A stretch of DNA of 64,000 nt from Roseicyclus marinus (GCF_036322625.1 NZ_AP027266.1:2359001-2423000), one strand, 5' to 3'; shown: positions 36,344 to 45,893, counted from the stretch's first letter. Program-made: numbers and translations. Notes: generated by a model not told the origin, from the letters alone.

Positions 36344-36363
36344 GGTGCGCCTTCAGGCGCACC
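36340..36363 (+). repeat. REP hairpin, family 1, supplying the RAYT stop codon
   Basis: GTAG (36340-36343) followed by arms GGTGCGCC/GGCGCACC around TTCA. Bases 36341-36343 (TAG) are the RAYT stop. This is the only family 1 copy in the window with the foot on the plus strand. Confidence 0.88.
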
Positions 36364-36524
36364 GATGGTGCAGAGAGAACGGTTGGGGTTGGGAGAGAGT
36401 GTGACGGGCGTGCAGGCTGTATGACGGTGCGGCGTCTGCGCAGCGGATGTGTCAGTCGTGCGGAGGTGTTCTTGCGGTGTTTGGAGGTGCGAGGGGGTGG
36501 CGCGTCGTGTTGGTGCGCCGTGTT

Positions 36525-36550
36525 GGTGCGCCGTGACAAGCGCACCCTAC
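36525..36550 (-). repeat. Degenerate REP hairpin, family 1
   Basis: Arm GGTGCGCC (36525-36532), a 7-base interruption, then GCGCACC plus CTAC (GTAG on the minus strand). It is opposed to the 36340 copy, so the two could form a large REPIN-like inverted pair. A GGTGCGCC half also occurs directly upstream. Confidence 0.6.
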
Positions 36551-36594
36551 CGGGAGCTTGCATGTAAACCGTTCGGAGGTGTTTTCGGGGTGTT

Positions 36595-36618
36595 GGTGCG
36601 CCTGAAGGCGCACCCTAC
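36595..36618 (-). repeat. REP hairpin, family 1
   Basis: Perfect copy (CTAC-terminated on the plus strand), identical to those at 20277 and 31297. It lies in the 351-bp gap between RAYT and ubiK, which holds four REP or REP-like units and no gene. Confidence 0.85.
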
Positions 36619-36644
36619 GCAGGGAAAGGTGACGCCAACATATT

Positions 36645-36670
36645 GGCGCGCGGTGAAAGGCGCAGCCTAC
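36645..36670 (-). repeat. Decayed REP-like unit
   Basis: GGCGCGCGGTGAAAGGCGCA then GCCTAC retains the TGAA loop region and the CTAC foot with several mismatches in the arms. It looks like an old family 1 copy just beyond the ubiK 3' end. Confidence 0.45.
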
Positions 36671-36694
36671 CGACGGGACGTGACGCCGGCGGCC

Positions 36695-36937
36695 TCAGCC
36701 CTTTGCTTCGAGCGCGGCCAGGCGGGCCTTGAGGGCTTCGTTCTCTTCGCGGGCTTTCTGGGCCATGGCGCGGACCGCTTCGAATTCGTCGCGGGTGACG
36801 AAATCGCGGTCGGCGAGCCAGCGGTCCATCAGCGATTTCATCGCCGTCTCGGCCTCTTCGCGGGCGCCCTGCGCCACGCCCATGGCGTTGGTCATCAGCT
36901 GGCTGATGTCTTCCATGATCTTGTTGCGGGTCTGCAT
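36695..36937 (-). CDS. ubiK: UbiK-type accessory factor (BMFP domain)
   Basis: This 80-aa protein has an amphipathic N-terminal helix (MEDISQLMTNAMGVAQGAREEAE) and a C-terminal coiled coil (EAVRAMAQKAREENEALKAR, LAALEAKG), the BMFP/YqiC pattern. UbiK assists aerobic ubiquinone synthesis as a trimeric lipid-binding factor in enterobacteria; members in other groups have membrane-fusogenic activity. The start MQTRNKIMEDI was taken from homology; the long open frame upstream of 36937 overlaps lgt and is not real. It is divergent from lgt. Confidence 0.9.
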   Translation of the reverse strand: MQTRNKIMEDISQLMTNAMGVAQGAREEAETAMKSLMDRWLADRDFVTRDEFEAVRAMAQKAREENEALKARLAALEAKG

Positions 36938-37060
36938 GGGCCGGGCTCCTTCAACGTCAGGAGGGATATGGCCCCATGACGGCGCGGGATCAAGGTTGAC
37001 TTCGCCGCAGGCCGCGACCACCCATGGCCGCGACCCGATCCCCGGAGCCCCTGCCGCCCC

Positions 37061-37972
37061 ATGCCCCTTGCGATTCCCTTTCCCGACCTGTCGCCCGAGC
37101 TGTTCAGCATCGCCATCGGCGAGTTCCAGTTCGCGCTGCGCTGGTATGCGCTGGCCTATATCGTGGGCTTGGTCGCGGGATGGTGGCTGATCGTGCAGGC
37201 GGTCAAACGCCCGGCCCTTTGGCCCAATGACGCCGCGCCGATGCGTCCCGACCAGGTCGAGGCGCTGCTGACGGCGGTGGTTCTGGGCGTGATCCTGGGC
37301 GGGCGGATCGGGTTCGTCCTGTTCTACCAACCGGGATATTACCTGCAGAATCCCGGCCAGATCCTGATGCTGTGGCAGGGCGGCATGTCGTTTCACGGCG
37401 GGCTGATCGGGGTGGCGGTGGCGGGTTATGTCTTTTGCAAGATGAACAAGGTGCCCCCCCTGCAACTGGCCGATGCGATGTCGATGGTGGTGGCCATCGG
37501 CCTGGGCCTTGGGCGGCTTGCCAATTTCATCAATGCGGAATTGTGGGGGCGGCCCACGGATCTGCCCTGGGGCGTGATCTTTCCCGGCGAGGCCGCGCAG
37601 GCTTGTGCGGGGCCCGTCGGCATCGTGATGACGGAGCTGGGCGAGATGTGCGCGCGCCACCCCTCGCAGCTTTACCAGGCCACGCTCGAAGGGCTGGTGA
37701 TGGGCGCGGTCCTGTTGTGGCTTGCGCGGTCGCGCGGTTGGCTGAAACGGCCGGGTGCCGTGACCGGGATGTTCTTTGCGCTTTACGGGATTGCGCGGTT
37801 CGCGGTGGAATTCGTGCGCCAGCCCGATGCGCAATTCGTGGGGCCGGACAATCCGGTTGGTTTTGCGCTGGCGCTGTCGCCCGATCTGGGCGTGACGATG
37901 GGGCAGATCCTGTCCCTGCCGATGATCGCGGCGGGGCTGTGGCTGGTCGCGCGCGCGCGGCGGGCGGCATGA
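37061..37972 (+). CDS. lgt: Prolipoprotein diacylglyceryl transferase
   Basis: Lgt (303 aa) transfers diacylglycerol from phosphatidylglycerol to the lipobox Cys of prolipoproteins, the first step of lipoprotein maturation. About seven membrane helices are visible, with the signature [28 protein letters not shown] (essential His) and [16 protein letters not shown], and [14 protein letters not shown]. Its substrates here include the lipoproteins at 1 and 21120. The stop overlaps the next gene start (ATGA). Confidence 0.96.
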   Translation: MPLAIPFPDLSPELFSIAIGEFQFALRWYALAYIVGLVAGWWLIVQAVKRPALWPNDAAPMRPDQVEALLTAVVLGVILGGRIGFVLFYQPGYYLQNPGQILMLWQGGMSFHGGLIGVAVAGYVFCKMNKVPPLQLADAMSMVVAIGLGLGRLANFINAELWGRPTDLPWGVIFPGEAAQACAGPVGIVMTELGEMCARHPSQLYQATLEGLVMGAVLLWLARSRGWLKRPGAVTGMFFALYGIARFAVEFVRQPDAQFVGPDNPVGFALALSPDLGVTMGQILSLPMIAAGLWLVARARRAA

Positions 37973-39060
37973 GCGCGCTCAAGGATCGGTTGATCGCGCG
38001 GATCGCGCGGATGGGGCCGATGACGCTCGCCGATTACATGAGCGAATGCCTGCTTCATCCCGAGCATGGCTATTACGCGACGCGCGATCCCCTGGGCCAG
38101 GCGGGGGATTTCACCACCGCGCCCGAGATCAGCCAGATGTTCGGGGAGTTGATCGGGCTGTGGCTGGCGCAGGTCTGGATGGATCAGGGCGCGCCCGACC
38201 CTTTCGTGCTGGCCGAGCTGGGGCCGGGGCGCGGCACGTTGATGGCCGATGCGCTGAGGGCGACGCGCGCGGTGCCGGGGTTTCATGCAGCGCTGCGCCT
38301 GCATCTGGTCGAAGCCTCGCCCGTGTTGCGGGCGGCGCAGGGGGCGGCGCTGTCGGGCTTTGCGCCCGTCTTTCACGACAGTATCGCCGATCTGCCGGAG
38401 GGGCCGATCTGGCTGGTGGCGAACGAATTTTTCGATGCGCTGCCGATCCGGCAATTCCTGAAGGGCAAGGGTGAGGAGTGGCACGAGCGGATGGTGGGGG
38501 CCGAGGGTGAGCGGCTGATCCTTGGCCTTGGGCCTGCCACGCCGGTCGGTGCGCTGGCGCATCGGCGGGAGGTGACGGAGGGCCAGATCGTGGAGACCTG
38601 CGCCCCCGCCGAGGCCATCGCGGGCGAGATCGGGCGGCGGATCGCCACCCATGGCGGTGCGGCGCTGATCGTGGATTACGGCGATGCCGAAAGCATCGGG
38701 GATACGTTCCAGGCGCTGCGCGCCCATCACCCCGTCGATCCGCTGGAGGCCCCGGGGCTGGCCGATCTGACGGCGCATGTGGCCTTTGGCCCGATCGCAC
38801 GGGCCGCAAGCCCTGCCCGGGCCAGCGCGCTGGTGCCGCAGGGCGTGTTCCTGGAGCGGTTGGGGATCACGGCGCGGGCGCAGGCGCTTGCGCGCGGGCT
38901 GACGGGTGCGGCGCTGGAGGCGCATGTCGCCGCACACAGGCGGTTGACGCACCCGTCCGAGATGGGACACCTTTTCCGCACGCTTGCCCTGACGCCCGTG
39001 GGCAGCCCGCTGCCCCCTGCCCTGGACCCTGTCCCTGATCTTGGCCCGACATGCCCCTGA
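37969..39060 (+). CDS. SAM-dependent methyltransferase of the MidA/NDUFAF7 family
   Basis: The 363-aa product matches the family that dimethylates an Arg of the complex I subunit NDUFS2 (NuoD) in mitochondria. Motifs are [17 protein letters not shown], the SAM site [32 protein letters not shown] and ALIVDYGD. The start ATG 37969 overlaps the lgt stop by four bases; a long open frame reaching back into lgt is a shadow. It overlaps pgeF by 10 bp, giving an lgt-midA-pgeF cassette seen widely in alphaproteobacteria. Confidence 0.92.
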   Translation: MSALKDRLIARIARMGPMTLADYMSECLLHPEHGYYATRDPLGQAGDFTTAPEISQMFGELIGLWLAQVWMDQGAPDPFVLAELGPGRGTLMADALRATRAVPGFHAALRLHLVEASPVLRAAQGAALSGFAPVFHDSIADLPEGPIWLVANEFFDALPIRQFLKGKGEEWHERMVGAEGERLILGLGPATPVGALAHRREVTEGQIVETCAPAEAIAGEIGRRIATHGGAALIVDYGDAESIGDTFQALRAHHPVDPLEAPGLADLTAHVAFGPIARAASPARASALVPQGVFLERLGITARAQALARGLTGAALEAHVAAHRRLTHPSEMGHLFRTLALTPVGSPLPPALDPVPDLGPTCP

Positions 39061-39818
39061 CCGCGACCCTCGACATCCTGACCTCGCCGCTGCTGGAGGG
39101 CGTGCAGCATGGGTTCTTCACCCGGCGCGGCGGCGCGTCTTCGGGGATTTTCGAAGGGTTGAATTGCGGGGGCGGGTCGTCGGACCAATCCGAGATCGTG
39201 GCGATGAACCGCGACCGGGTGGCCGATGCGATGGGGGTGGCCCCCGACAAGCTGGTGACGGTGCACCAGATTCATTCCGCCGTGGCCGTGCATCTGGAGA
39301 CCCCGCCCGGCGACAAGCCGCGCGCCGATGCGGTCGTGACGGCGACACCGGGGCTCGCCATCGCGGTTCTGACCGCCGATTGCCAGCCGGTGCTGTTCGC
39401 CGACCGCGAGGCGGGCGTGATCGGGGCGGCCCATGCCGGGTGGCGCGGCGCGCTTGACGGGGTGCTGGAGGCGACGGTCGAGGCGATGGAACGGCTCGGC
39501 GCCCGACGCGGCAAGATCCACGCCGTGATCGGACCCGCGATCAGCCAGCGCGCCTACGAGGTGGGTCAGGAATTCTTTGAGCGCTTCGTGGACGAGGACC
39601 GGGCGAACGGGCGGTTTTTCGTCAACGGGGCGGATGGGAAATACCTGTTCGATCTGCCGGGCTACGGGTTGATGCGGCTGAGGGCGCTGGATCTGGGCGG
39701 GGCGGAATGGACGCGCCATTGCACTTATGGCGACCCGGACAGGTTTTATTCCTACCGCCGCGCGACGCATCGGGGCGAGGCGGATTACGGGCGGTTGATC
39801 TCGGCGATTCGTCTCTAG
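39051..39818 (+). CDS. pgeF: Peptidoglycan editing factor PgeF (YfiH/laccase-domain)
   Basis: The 255-aa product has the cysteine/His zinc-site motifs TVHQIHSA, LTADCQPVLF and AAHAGWRGALDG and a C-terminal FYSYRRATHRGEADYGRL. PgeF (formerly called polyphenol oxidase) removes L-Ser-containing muropeptide precursors wrongly made by MurC; related mammalian FAMIN is a purine nucleoside enzyme. The start [10 protein letters not shown] overlaps the previous gene by 10 bp. It is the last gene of the lgt operon; 293 bp of non-coding DNA follow before the next small gene. Confidence 0.93.
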   Translation: MPLTATLDILTSPLLEGVQHGFFTRRGGASSGIFEGLNCGGGSSDQSEIVAMNRDRVADAMGVAPDKLVTVHQIHSAVAVHLETPPGDKPRADAVVTATPGLAIAVLTADCQPVLFADREAGVIGAAHAGWRGALDGVLEATVEAMERLGARRGKIHAVIGPAISQRAYEVGQEFFERFVDEDRANGRFFVNGADGKYLFDLPGYGLMRLRALDLGGAEWTRHCTYGDPDRFYSYRRATHRGEADYGRLISAIRL

Positions 39819-40111
39819 GCGGGACAAATCGGGCGATCTTGCCGCTTTCGGGTTTGGTGCCTTGGCCAATTTGGCAGGATCGGGGCGGCAGGTGCCGCAG
39901 CTTTGCCCAAGTGCGGCGGGGGCGGCCCCGCGAATTTTCGGAAAATGCAGGAAAACAACCGCATTTGCGCAGGGGTTCCTGCCCAGAAAAGGCCCCGAAG
40001 ATTTACCGGTCCTTGAGGGTTTTGCCGCAACCCTGCCGGAAAGCCGGGGCAAATTCTGTCTCAAGCCCGAGGAACGGGCAGAGACACACACCGGCAAAAA
40101 GGATGAGGCAG

Positions 40112-40243
40112 ATGAAAACGCGGCGTTGGATGAAGGCGGTTCTGGTGGAAGCCCAGAAGGAGCAGATCGAGATGCCCTGGTCGCGCGCGAAGCGGGCCGA
40201 GCGGCGGGCCGAGAAACCGGCCCAGCTGGAGGCCGCCGAATAA
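40112..40243 (+). CDS. 43-residue basic microprotein, conserved type
   Basis: The frame reads MKTRRWMKAVLVEAQKEQIE followed by a basic PWSRAKRAERR segment and an acidic end. It is preceded by AGGATGAGGCAG, which contains GAGG at good spacing, and followed after 46 bp by a strong intrinsic terminator (40290-40315), so it is a complete small transcription unit. An in-frame ATG at 40103 is an alternative start. The sequence resembles short proteins I recall in other Rhodobacterales; no function is known. An amphipathic helix with a cluster of Arg/Lys is predicted. Confidence 0.7.
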   Translation: MKTRRWMKAVLVEAQKEQIEMPWSRAKRAERRAEKPAQLEAAE

Positions 40244-40289
40244 GGCGGACCCGATCCCGCGCGGACCCAAGGCGCGGATGCTTGCAAGA

Positions 40290-40315
40290 GGGCGGCCAGA
40301 ACGGCCGCCCTTTTT
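40290..40315 (+). terminator. Intrinsic terminator after the 43-aa gene
   Basis: Perfect 8-bp stem GGGCGGCC/GGCCGCCC with loop AGAAC, followed by TTTTT. It also lies just beyond the 3' end of the convergent sulfotransferase gene (stop at 40334). Confidence 0.9.
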
Positions 40316-40333
40316 CCGTTTCTGTGTATGCCG

Positions 40334-41998
40334 TTACCCGAAATCGTAGCGCGTGGCGTCAAGCGCCGCGATGAGCGGCTGAAGCGGCCCCTCGAACCGT
40401 TTCCACGCGCCCACCGAGCCACGGTTGATGGGCTGGCGGACCTGGACGGAGCTGAGCGTATGGACCTGCCGCTCGGTGCGTTCGGGGGTCAGGCAGGCCG
40501 GATCGAAGGACAGGTCGCAGAAGTCGAGAAGCGCGCGGACATGCGGTTCGGGATCGGCGGTCAGCGCCTCGTAATCGACGACATGGATCGCCTGCGGAAT
40601 GCGTTTGCGCCAGGCGGTGACGGCGGCGTCGAAGAGCCGGATCTGGCGGGCGATATCCCCCAGATCGTTGGAATAGCGATGGGTGCCGTCGCGAAAGAGG
40701 TTTTTGTAGATCGACAGGCCCACGTCGCGCCGGTCGCGTTCGAGGATGACGAAGCGGGCGTCGGGCAACGTGTCGAGCGCATAGCCCATGGTCGCATAGG
40801 TCGAGATGGATTTGTCGGTGGTGCGCCGGCCCTGCGCCTCGGCCCCCAGTTTTTCGGCCATGCCCGCGACATAGGCCTGTCCGATGGCCGACGCGTCATA
40901 CTCCGTGCCCTTGGCGAACCAGCCCTGCACGGCGGGGTGGAGGATCGGTGTCATCACCCCCGCCTCGCCCCCTGCGGCGATGTCGGGATGGGCGGCGAGG
41001 ATGGTTTCCACCAGCGTCGTGCCCGAGCGCGGCAGGCCCGTGACGAAGATGGGCGCGGCCCCGGAATGGCCGCGGGCGCGCGGTGTCCATGCGGCGATGG
41101 CATCGCGGAGGAAGTCGTGATCTTCCTGAAAATTCCACGGGAATTTGCGGCGCGTCATGGCATTGGCGCGGTCGAGATGGGCAAAGACCTCGGCGTCGCG
41201 TTTCTGGTCTTCGAGCGCCTTGGCGAGCGCGTAGGACATGTATCGCGTGGCCTCTGGATCGGCTGCAGCCTCGGGCAGGCGCTGTTCGAGCGTGGCGACA
41301 TGGGGCGCGCCGGGGGGCTGTTTGCGCGCGCGCATCAGCGCCAGCCAGGCATGCGGGTTGTAGGGGCGCGCGTCGAGAACGGCGAGAAGATCGGTTTCCG
41401 CCGCGTCGATGCGGCCCGAGGTTTCCAGAAGCGAGGCGCGGGTGAGGAGCAGGCGGGGATCGGCGGGCGCCTTGGCCAGACCCTCGGCAAGCACCTTGAG
41501 CGCGGCCTCCGTCTCCTTGCGGTCGAACAGGGCGCGGGCCCATGTTTCATGGAGGGGGATTGGATCGCCGCCCGCCTCGAGCGCCTTGCGGAAAAGCCTG
41601 TCGGCCTTGCGCCGGTCGCCGGATGTGAGCTCGGCCAGCGCCTTGCGCAGCGCGGTTGCGGATTTGTCGGAGGGGATGAGGCCAAGGCGCTGCGCCTCGG
41701 CCACGGCCTTGGCTTTTTCGGTGCCGTCGAGCACGTCGATCAGGGCCGTCCAGATCTCGGGCTGGCGCGGTTTGAGGTCGAGCGCGCGGCGGAACCATGT
41801 CGCCGCCTCGGCGCGGCGGCCGGTGCGGGCGGCGATATGGCCAAGCTGGAAACAGGGTTCGGCCAAGGGGCGCGCGCGCAGGATGGCGGCGTAGATCTGG
41901 GCGGCCTGTTGCAACTGACCGGCGTTCTGGAGGCGCAGGGCCTGTTGGTAGGCGGCCGGGATCTGCTGGGGCGCGACCGTGATCGGCGCTGCATTCAT
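40334..41998 (-). CDS. TPR-sulfotransferase fusion protein
   Basis: The 554-aa protein combines about six TPR-like units (residues 1-260) with a sulfotransferase domain. The latter has the 5'-phosphosulfate loop FVTGLPRSGTTLVETILA (about 292-309) and a 3'-phosphate region LERDRRDVGLSIYKNLF. It would transfer sulfate from PAPS to a glycan, peptide or small acceptor in the cytoplasm; the TPR part probably binds the acceptor. The start ATG 41998 overlaps the lrp stop (ATGA). PAPS is made by the Sat-CysC enzyme at 43.8-45.9 kb, so the two are functionally linked. Confidence 0.9.
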   Translation of the reverse strand: MNAAPITVAPQQIPAAYQQALRLQNAGQLQQAAQIYAAILRARPLAEPCFQLGHIAARTGRRAEAATWFRRALDLKPRQPEIWTALIDVLDGTEKAKAVAEAQRLGLIPSDKSATALRKALAELTSGDRRKADRLFRKALEAGGDPIPLHETWARALFDRKETEAALKVLAEGLAKAPADPRLLLTRASLLETSGRIDAAETDLLAVLDARPYNPHAWLALMRARKQPPGAPHVATLEQRLPEAAADPEATRYMSYALAKALEDQKRDAEVFAHLDRANAMTRRKFPWNFQEDHDFLRDAIAAWTPRARGHSGAAPIFVTGLPRSGTTLVETILAAHPDIAAGGEAGVMTPILHPAVQGWFAKGTEYDASAIGQAYVAGMAEKLGAEAQGRRTTDKSISTYATMGYALDTLPDARFVILERDRRDVGLSIYKNLFRDGTHRYSNDLGDIARQIRLFDAAVTAWRKRIPQAIHVVDYEALTADPEPHVRALLDFCDLSFDPACLTPERTERQVHTLSSVQVRQPINRGSVGAWKRFEGPLQPLIAALDATRYDFG

Positions 41999-42495
41999 GC
42001 GGTTTGGCCCAGCCGATCTTCCATCACGTCGAAGGGCACGCCGGGGGCATCCTTGGCCCCCCGGATCACCAGCGCGGTGCGCACGCTGGCCACGTTGGGC
42101 GCGGCGGTGAGCTGGCCGGTCAGGAAGCTTTGAAAGGTCGAAAGGTCGGGGGCGACGCATTTCAGGATGAAATCGATCTCGCCGTTGAGCATGTGGCATT
42201 CGCGCACGAGCGGCCAGTCGCGGCAGCGATTCTCGAAGGCGATCAGATCGGCCTCGGCCTGTGAATGCAGGCCCACCATGGCGAAAACCTGCACCTCGAA
42301 GCCCAGCATGCGGGGATCGACATCGGCATGGTAGCCACGGATGAACCCCGCCTCTTCGAGCGTGCGGACACGGCGCAGGCAGGGCGGCGCGGAAATGCCG
42401 ACGCGCTTGGCCAGTTCCACGTTGGTCATGCGCCCGTCATCTTGCAACTCGGACAGGATCTTGCGGTCGATCGGGTCGAGCTTGGTCTGTGGCAT
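41995..42495 (-). CDS. Lrp/AsnC family transcriptional regulator
   Basis: The 166-aa regulator has an N-terminal helix-turn-helix (LDPIDRKILSELQDDGRMTNVELAKRVGIS, about 5-34) and a C-terminal RAM ligand-binding domain (about 70-150, MVGLHSQAEADL...). Lrp-type proteins form octamers that respond to amino acids. Here it is upstream of and translationally coupled to the TPR-sulfotransferase, and divergent from trxB (200 bp). I took ATG 42495 (MPQTKLDPIDRKI) over the longer frame at 42534 because it gives the standard N-terminus. Targets are unknown. Confidence 0.93.
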   Translation of the reverse strand: MPQTKLDPIDRKILSELQDDGRMTNVELAKRVGISAPPCLRRVRTLEEAGFIRGYHADVDPRMLGFEVQVFAMVGLHSQAEADLIAFENRCRDWPLVRECHMLNGEIDFILKCVAPDLSTFQSFLTGQLTAAPNVASVRTALVIRGAKDAPGVPFDVMEDRLGQTA

Positions 42496-42536
42496 CTGGT
42501 CCGGTCCCCTCGCGCGATTTCCGATTCTGACCATGA

Positions 42537-43667
<1,131 letters not shown>

Positions 43668-43693
43668 GCCCCGAAAGACCCGAGATTTGATGG

Positions 43694-43728
43694 AAAAGCC
43701 CCTGCGCCGCTGGCGCGGGGGCTTTTTG
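43694..43728 (+). terminator. Intrinsic terminator of trxB
   Basis: A long stem (about 12 bp) of AAAAGCCCCTGCGCC against GGCGCGGGGGCTTTTT, with a short GCTG-type loop, ending in a T run. It separates trxB from the regulated MarR-Sat-CysC gene. Confidence 0.92.
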
Positions 43729-43749
43729 TTGCAGGATCGGCGATAGTTC

Positions 43750-43763
43750 GTTCAAGATTGAAC
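43750..43763. promoter_or_regulatory. Upstream operator-like inverted repeat
   Basis: GTTCA-AGAT-TGAAC, a perfect 5-bp inverted repeat with a 4-bp spacer, centred 47 bp upstream of the similar element over the start codon. Both share the TTCA-N4-TGAA core, which suggests two sites for the same dimeric regulator. Confidence 0.6.
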
Positions 43764-43795
43764 AAACCCCTTTCGCAAGGCGCGGCAGAGGTATA

Positions 43796-43811
43796 TGTTC
43801 AGAAATGAACA
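43796..43811. promoter_or_regulatory. Operator-like inverted repeat over the start codon
   Basis: TGTTCA-GAAA-TGAACA, a perfect 6-bp inverted repeat with a 4-bp spacer. The ATG start (43805-43807) of the MarR-Sat-CysC gene lies inside it. Position and symmetry fit autorepression by the MarR-type domain encoded in the gene itself. Confidence 0.65.
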
Positions 43812-45889
43812 AACCAGATGCGCCCATGACCACCCCCGCCCCCAACCTGCCCGAGGAAGACCTGCTGTTCCGGCTGCTGCGCCAGCTGGACATCGCCCCC
43901 GAGGCGTCACAGCGGGCGACGGCGGAGGCGTTGGACATCAGTCTTGGCCGGCTCAATGCGCTGTTGCGCGCCGTGACCGAGGCGGGATTGGTGCGTCTGG
44001 CCCAGCGTGACAGCGCCGACCGGCGCGCGCGCGTGGCCTATGCCCTGACGGCGCGGGGCGCGGCGGAGAAGGTGCGTCTGACCGACCGCTTTCTGGCCCG
44101 CAAGCTTGCCGAGTACGACGCGCTCCATGCCGAACTGACCGGCACGGGGAGCGGTTTTTCCTTTCTCAAGTCCAGGACCCTGATGATGCAGAACCACCTT
44201 GCCCCCGTTCCCGAACTCTATGTCTCGGCCGACAGCGCGCAGAAGCTCAAGCGGGAGGCCGCAGACCTCGTGTCCTGGGACCTGACGCCGCGCCAGACCT
44301 GCGATCTGGAATTGCTGATGAACGGCGGGTTCAACCCGCTGAAAGGGTTCCTGGGCCAGGAAGATTACGAGAGCGTGGTGGAAACCATGCGGTTGGCCGA
44401 TGGCACGCTCTGGCCGATGCCGATCACGCTGGATGTGTCGGAGGATTTCGCCGCCAAGGTCGAGCCGGGACAGGATATCGCGCTGCGCGATGCGGAGGGC
44501 GTGATCCTTGCCATCCTGTCGATCGGGGACAAGTACATCCCCAACAAGGCGCGCGAGGCGCTGATGGTGTTCGGGGCCGATGACGTGGCGCATCCGGCGG
44601 TCAATTACCTGCACCATGTGGCGGGGCCGGTTTACCTGGGCGGGGCGATCACGGGCATCCAGCAGCCCGTGCATTACGATTTCCGCGCGCGGCGCGACAC
44701 GCCCAACGAATTGCGCGCCTATTTCCGCAAGCTCGGCTGGCGCAAGATCGTGGCGTTCCAGACGCGCAACCCGCTGCACCGGGCGCACCAGGAACTGACC
44801 TTCCGCGCGGCCAAGGAAGCGCAGGCGAACCTGTTGATCCACCCGGTCGTGGGCATGACCAAGCCCGGCGACGTGGACCATTTCACCCGCGTGCGCTGCT
44901 ACGAGGCGGTCTTGGACAAGTATCCTGCCGCGACGACGCATATGAGCCTGCTCAATCTCGCCATGCGGATGGCCGGCCCGCGCGAGGCGGTCTGGCACGG
45001 GCTGATCCGCAAGAACCACGGCTGCACCCATTTCATCGTGGGCCGCGACCATGCGGGCCCCGGCAAGAACAGTCAGGGCGTGGATTTCTACGGCCCCTAT
45101 GATGCCCAGGAGCTGTTCAAGGCGCATGAGGCCGAGATCGGCATCGAGATGGTCGATTTCAAACACATGGTCTATGTGCAGGAAAAGGCGCAATATTATC
45201 CCGCGAACGAGGTGCCCGAGGGCGACACGATCCTTGATATTTCCGGCACCGAATTGCGGCGGCGGCTGCGCGAAGGGCTGGAGATCCCGGAATGGTTCTC
45301 TTTCCCCGAAGTGGTCAAGGAATTGCGCCGCACCTCTCCGCCGCGGAGCCAGCAGGGGTTCACCGTGTTCTTCACCGGCCTGTCGGGGTCGGGCAAGTCG
45401 ACCATCGCCAATGCGATCATGGTCAAGCTGATGGAACAGGGCGGGCGGCCGGTGACGCTTCTGGATGGTGACGTGGTGCGCAAGCATCTGTCGAGCGAGC
45501 TGGGGTTCAGCAAGGAGCACCGCGACATCAACATCCGCCGGATCGGTTACGTGGCCTCCGAGATCACCAAGAACGGCGGGATCGCGATCTGCGCGCCCAT
45601 CGCGCCCTATACGGCCACGCGCCGCGCGGTGCGCGAGATGATCGAGAGCTTCGGCGCTTTCATCGAGGTGCATGTTGCGACCTCTCTCGAGGAATGCGAG
45701 CGGCGCGACCGCAAGGGGCTGTACAAGCTGGCGCGTGAGGGCAAGATCAAGGAATTCACCGGGATTTCCGACCCTTACGAGGCACCGACCGCCGCCGAAC
45801 TGGTGGTGGATACGGAAGGCATGGACGTGGATTACTGCGCCCAGCAGGTGCTGCTGAAGCTCGAGAGCATGGGGCTGATCGCGGCCTGA
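43805..45889 (+). CDS. MarR-like winged helix fused to sulfate adenylyltransferase/APS kinase
   Basis: One continuous 694-aa frame has three parts. Residues about 15-118 form a winged helix resembling the EPS-associated MarR regulators (DLLFRLLRQLD, TAEALDISLGRLNALLR, then a wing and FLARKLAEYDALHAEL). Residues about 127-515 are ATP sulfurylase (TRNPLHRAHQELTF, GRDHAGPGKNSQG). Residues about 516-694 are APS kinase (FTGLSGSGKSTIAN, LDGDVVRKHLSSELGFSKEH). The enzyme part makes PAPS from sulfate. Canonical Sat-CysC proteins start at the equivalent of M127/M128 (ATG 44183/44186), where an internal AGGA site exists, so a 567-568-aa product may also be made. A single-base shift would instead give two genes overlapping by TGATG. 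The fusion is what the sequence shows; its reality needs confirming. Confidence 0.85.
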   Translation: MNKPDAPMTTPAPNLPEEDLLFRLLRQLDIAPEASQRATAEALDISLGRLNALLRAVTEAGLVRLAQRDSADRRARVAYALTARGAAEKVRLTDRFLARKLAEYDALHAELTGTGSGFSFLKSRTLMMQNHLAPVPELYVSADSAQKLKREAADLVSWDLTPRQTCDLELLMNGGFNPLKGFLGQEDYESVVETMRLADGTLWPMPITLDVSEDFAAKVEPGQDIALRDAEGVILAILSIGDKYIPNKAREALMVFGADDVAHPAVNYLHHVAGPVYLGGAITGIQQPVHYDFRARRDTPNELRAYFRKLGWRKIVAFQTRNPLHRAHQELTFRAAKEAQANLLIHPVVGMTKPGDVDHFTRVRCYEAVLDKYPAATTHMSLLNLAMRMAGPREAVWHGLIRKNHGCTHFIVGRDHAGPGKNSQGVDFYGPYDAQELFKAHEAEIGIEMVDFKHMVYVQEKAQYYPANEVPEGDTILDISGTELRRRLREGLEIPEWFSFPEVVKELRRTSPPRSQQGFTVFFTGLSGSGKSTIANAIMVKLMEQGGRPVTLLDGDVVRKHLSSELGFSKEHRDINIRRIGYVASEITKNGGIAICAPIAPYTATRRAVREMIESFGAFIEVHVATSLEECERRDRKGLYKLAREGKIKEFTGISDPYEAPTAAELVVDTEGMDVDYCAQQVLLKLESMGLIAA

Positions 45890-45893
45890 GCCG

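Noticed and set aside
36343..36695. A small gene between RAYT and ubiK
   Set aside because: Short frames there run through REP arms in both directions and have no ribosome site; the gap is explained by four REP units.
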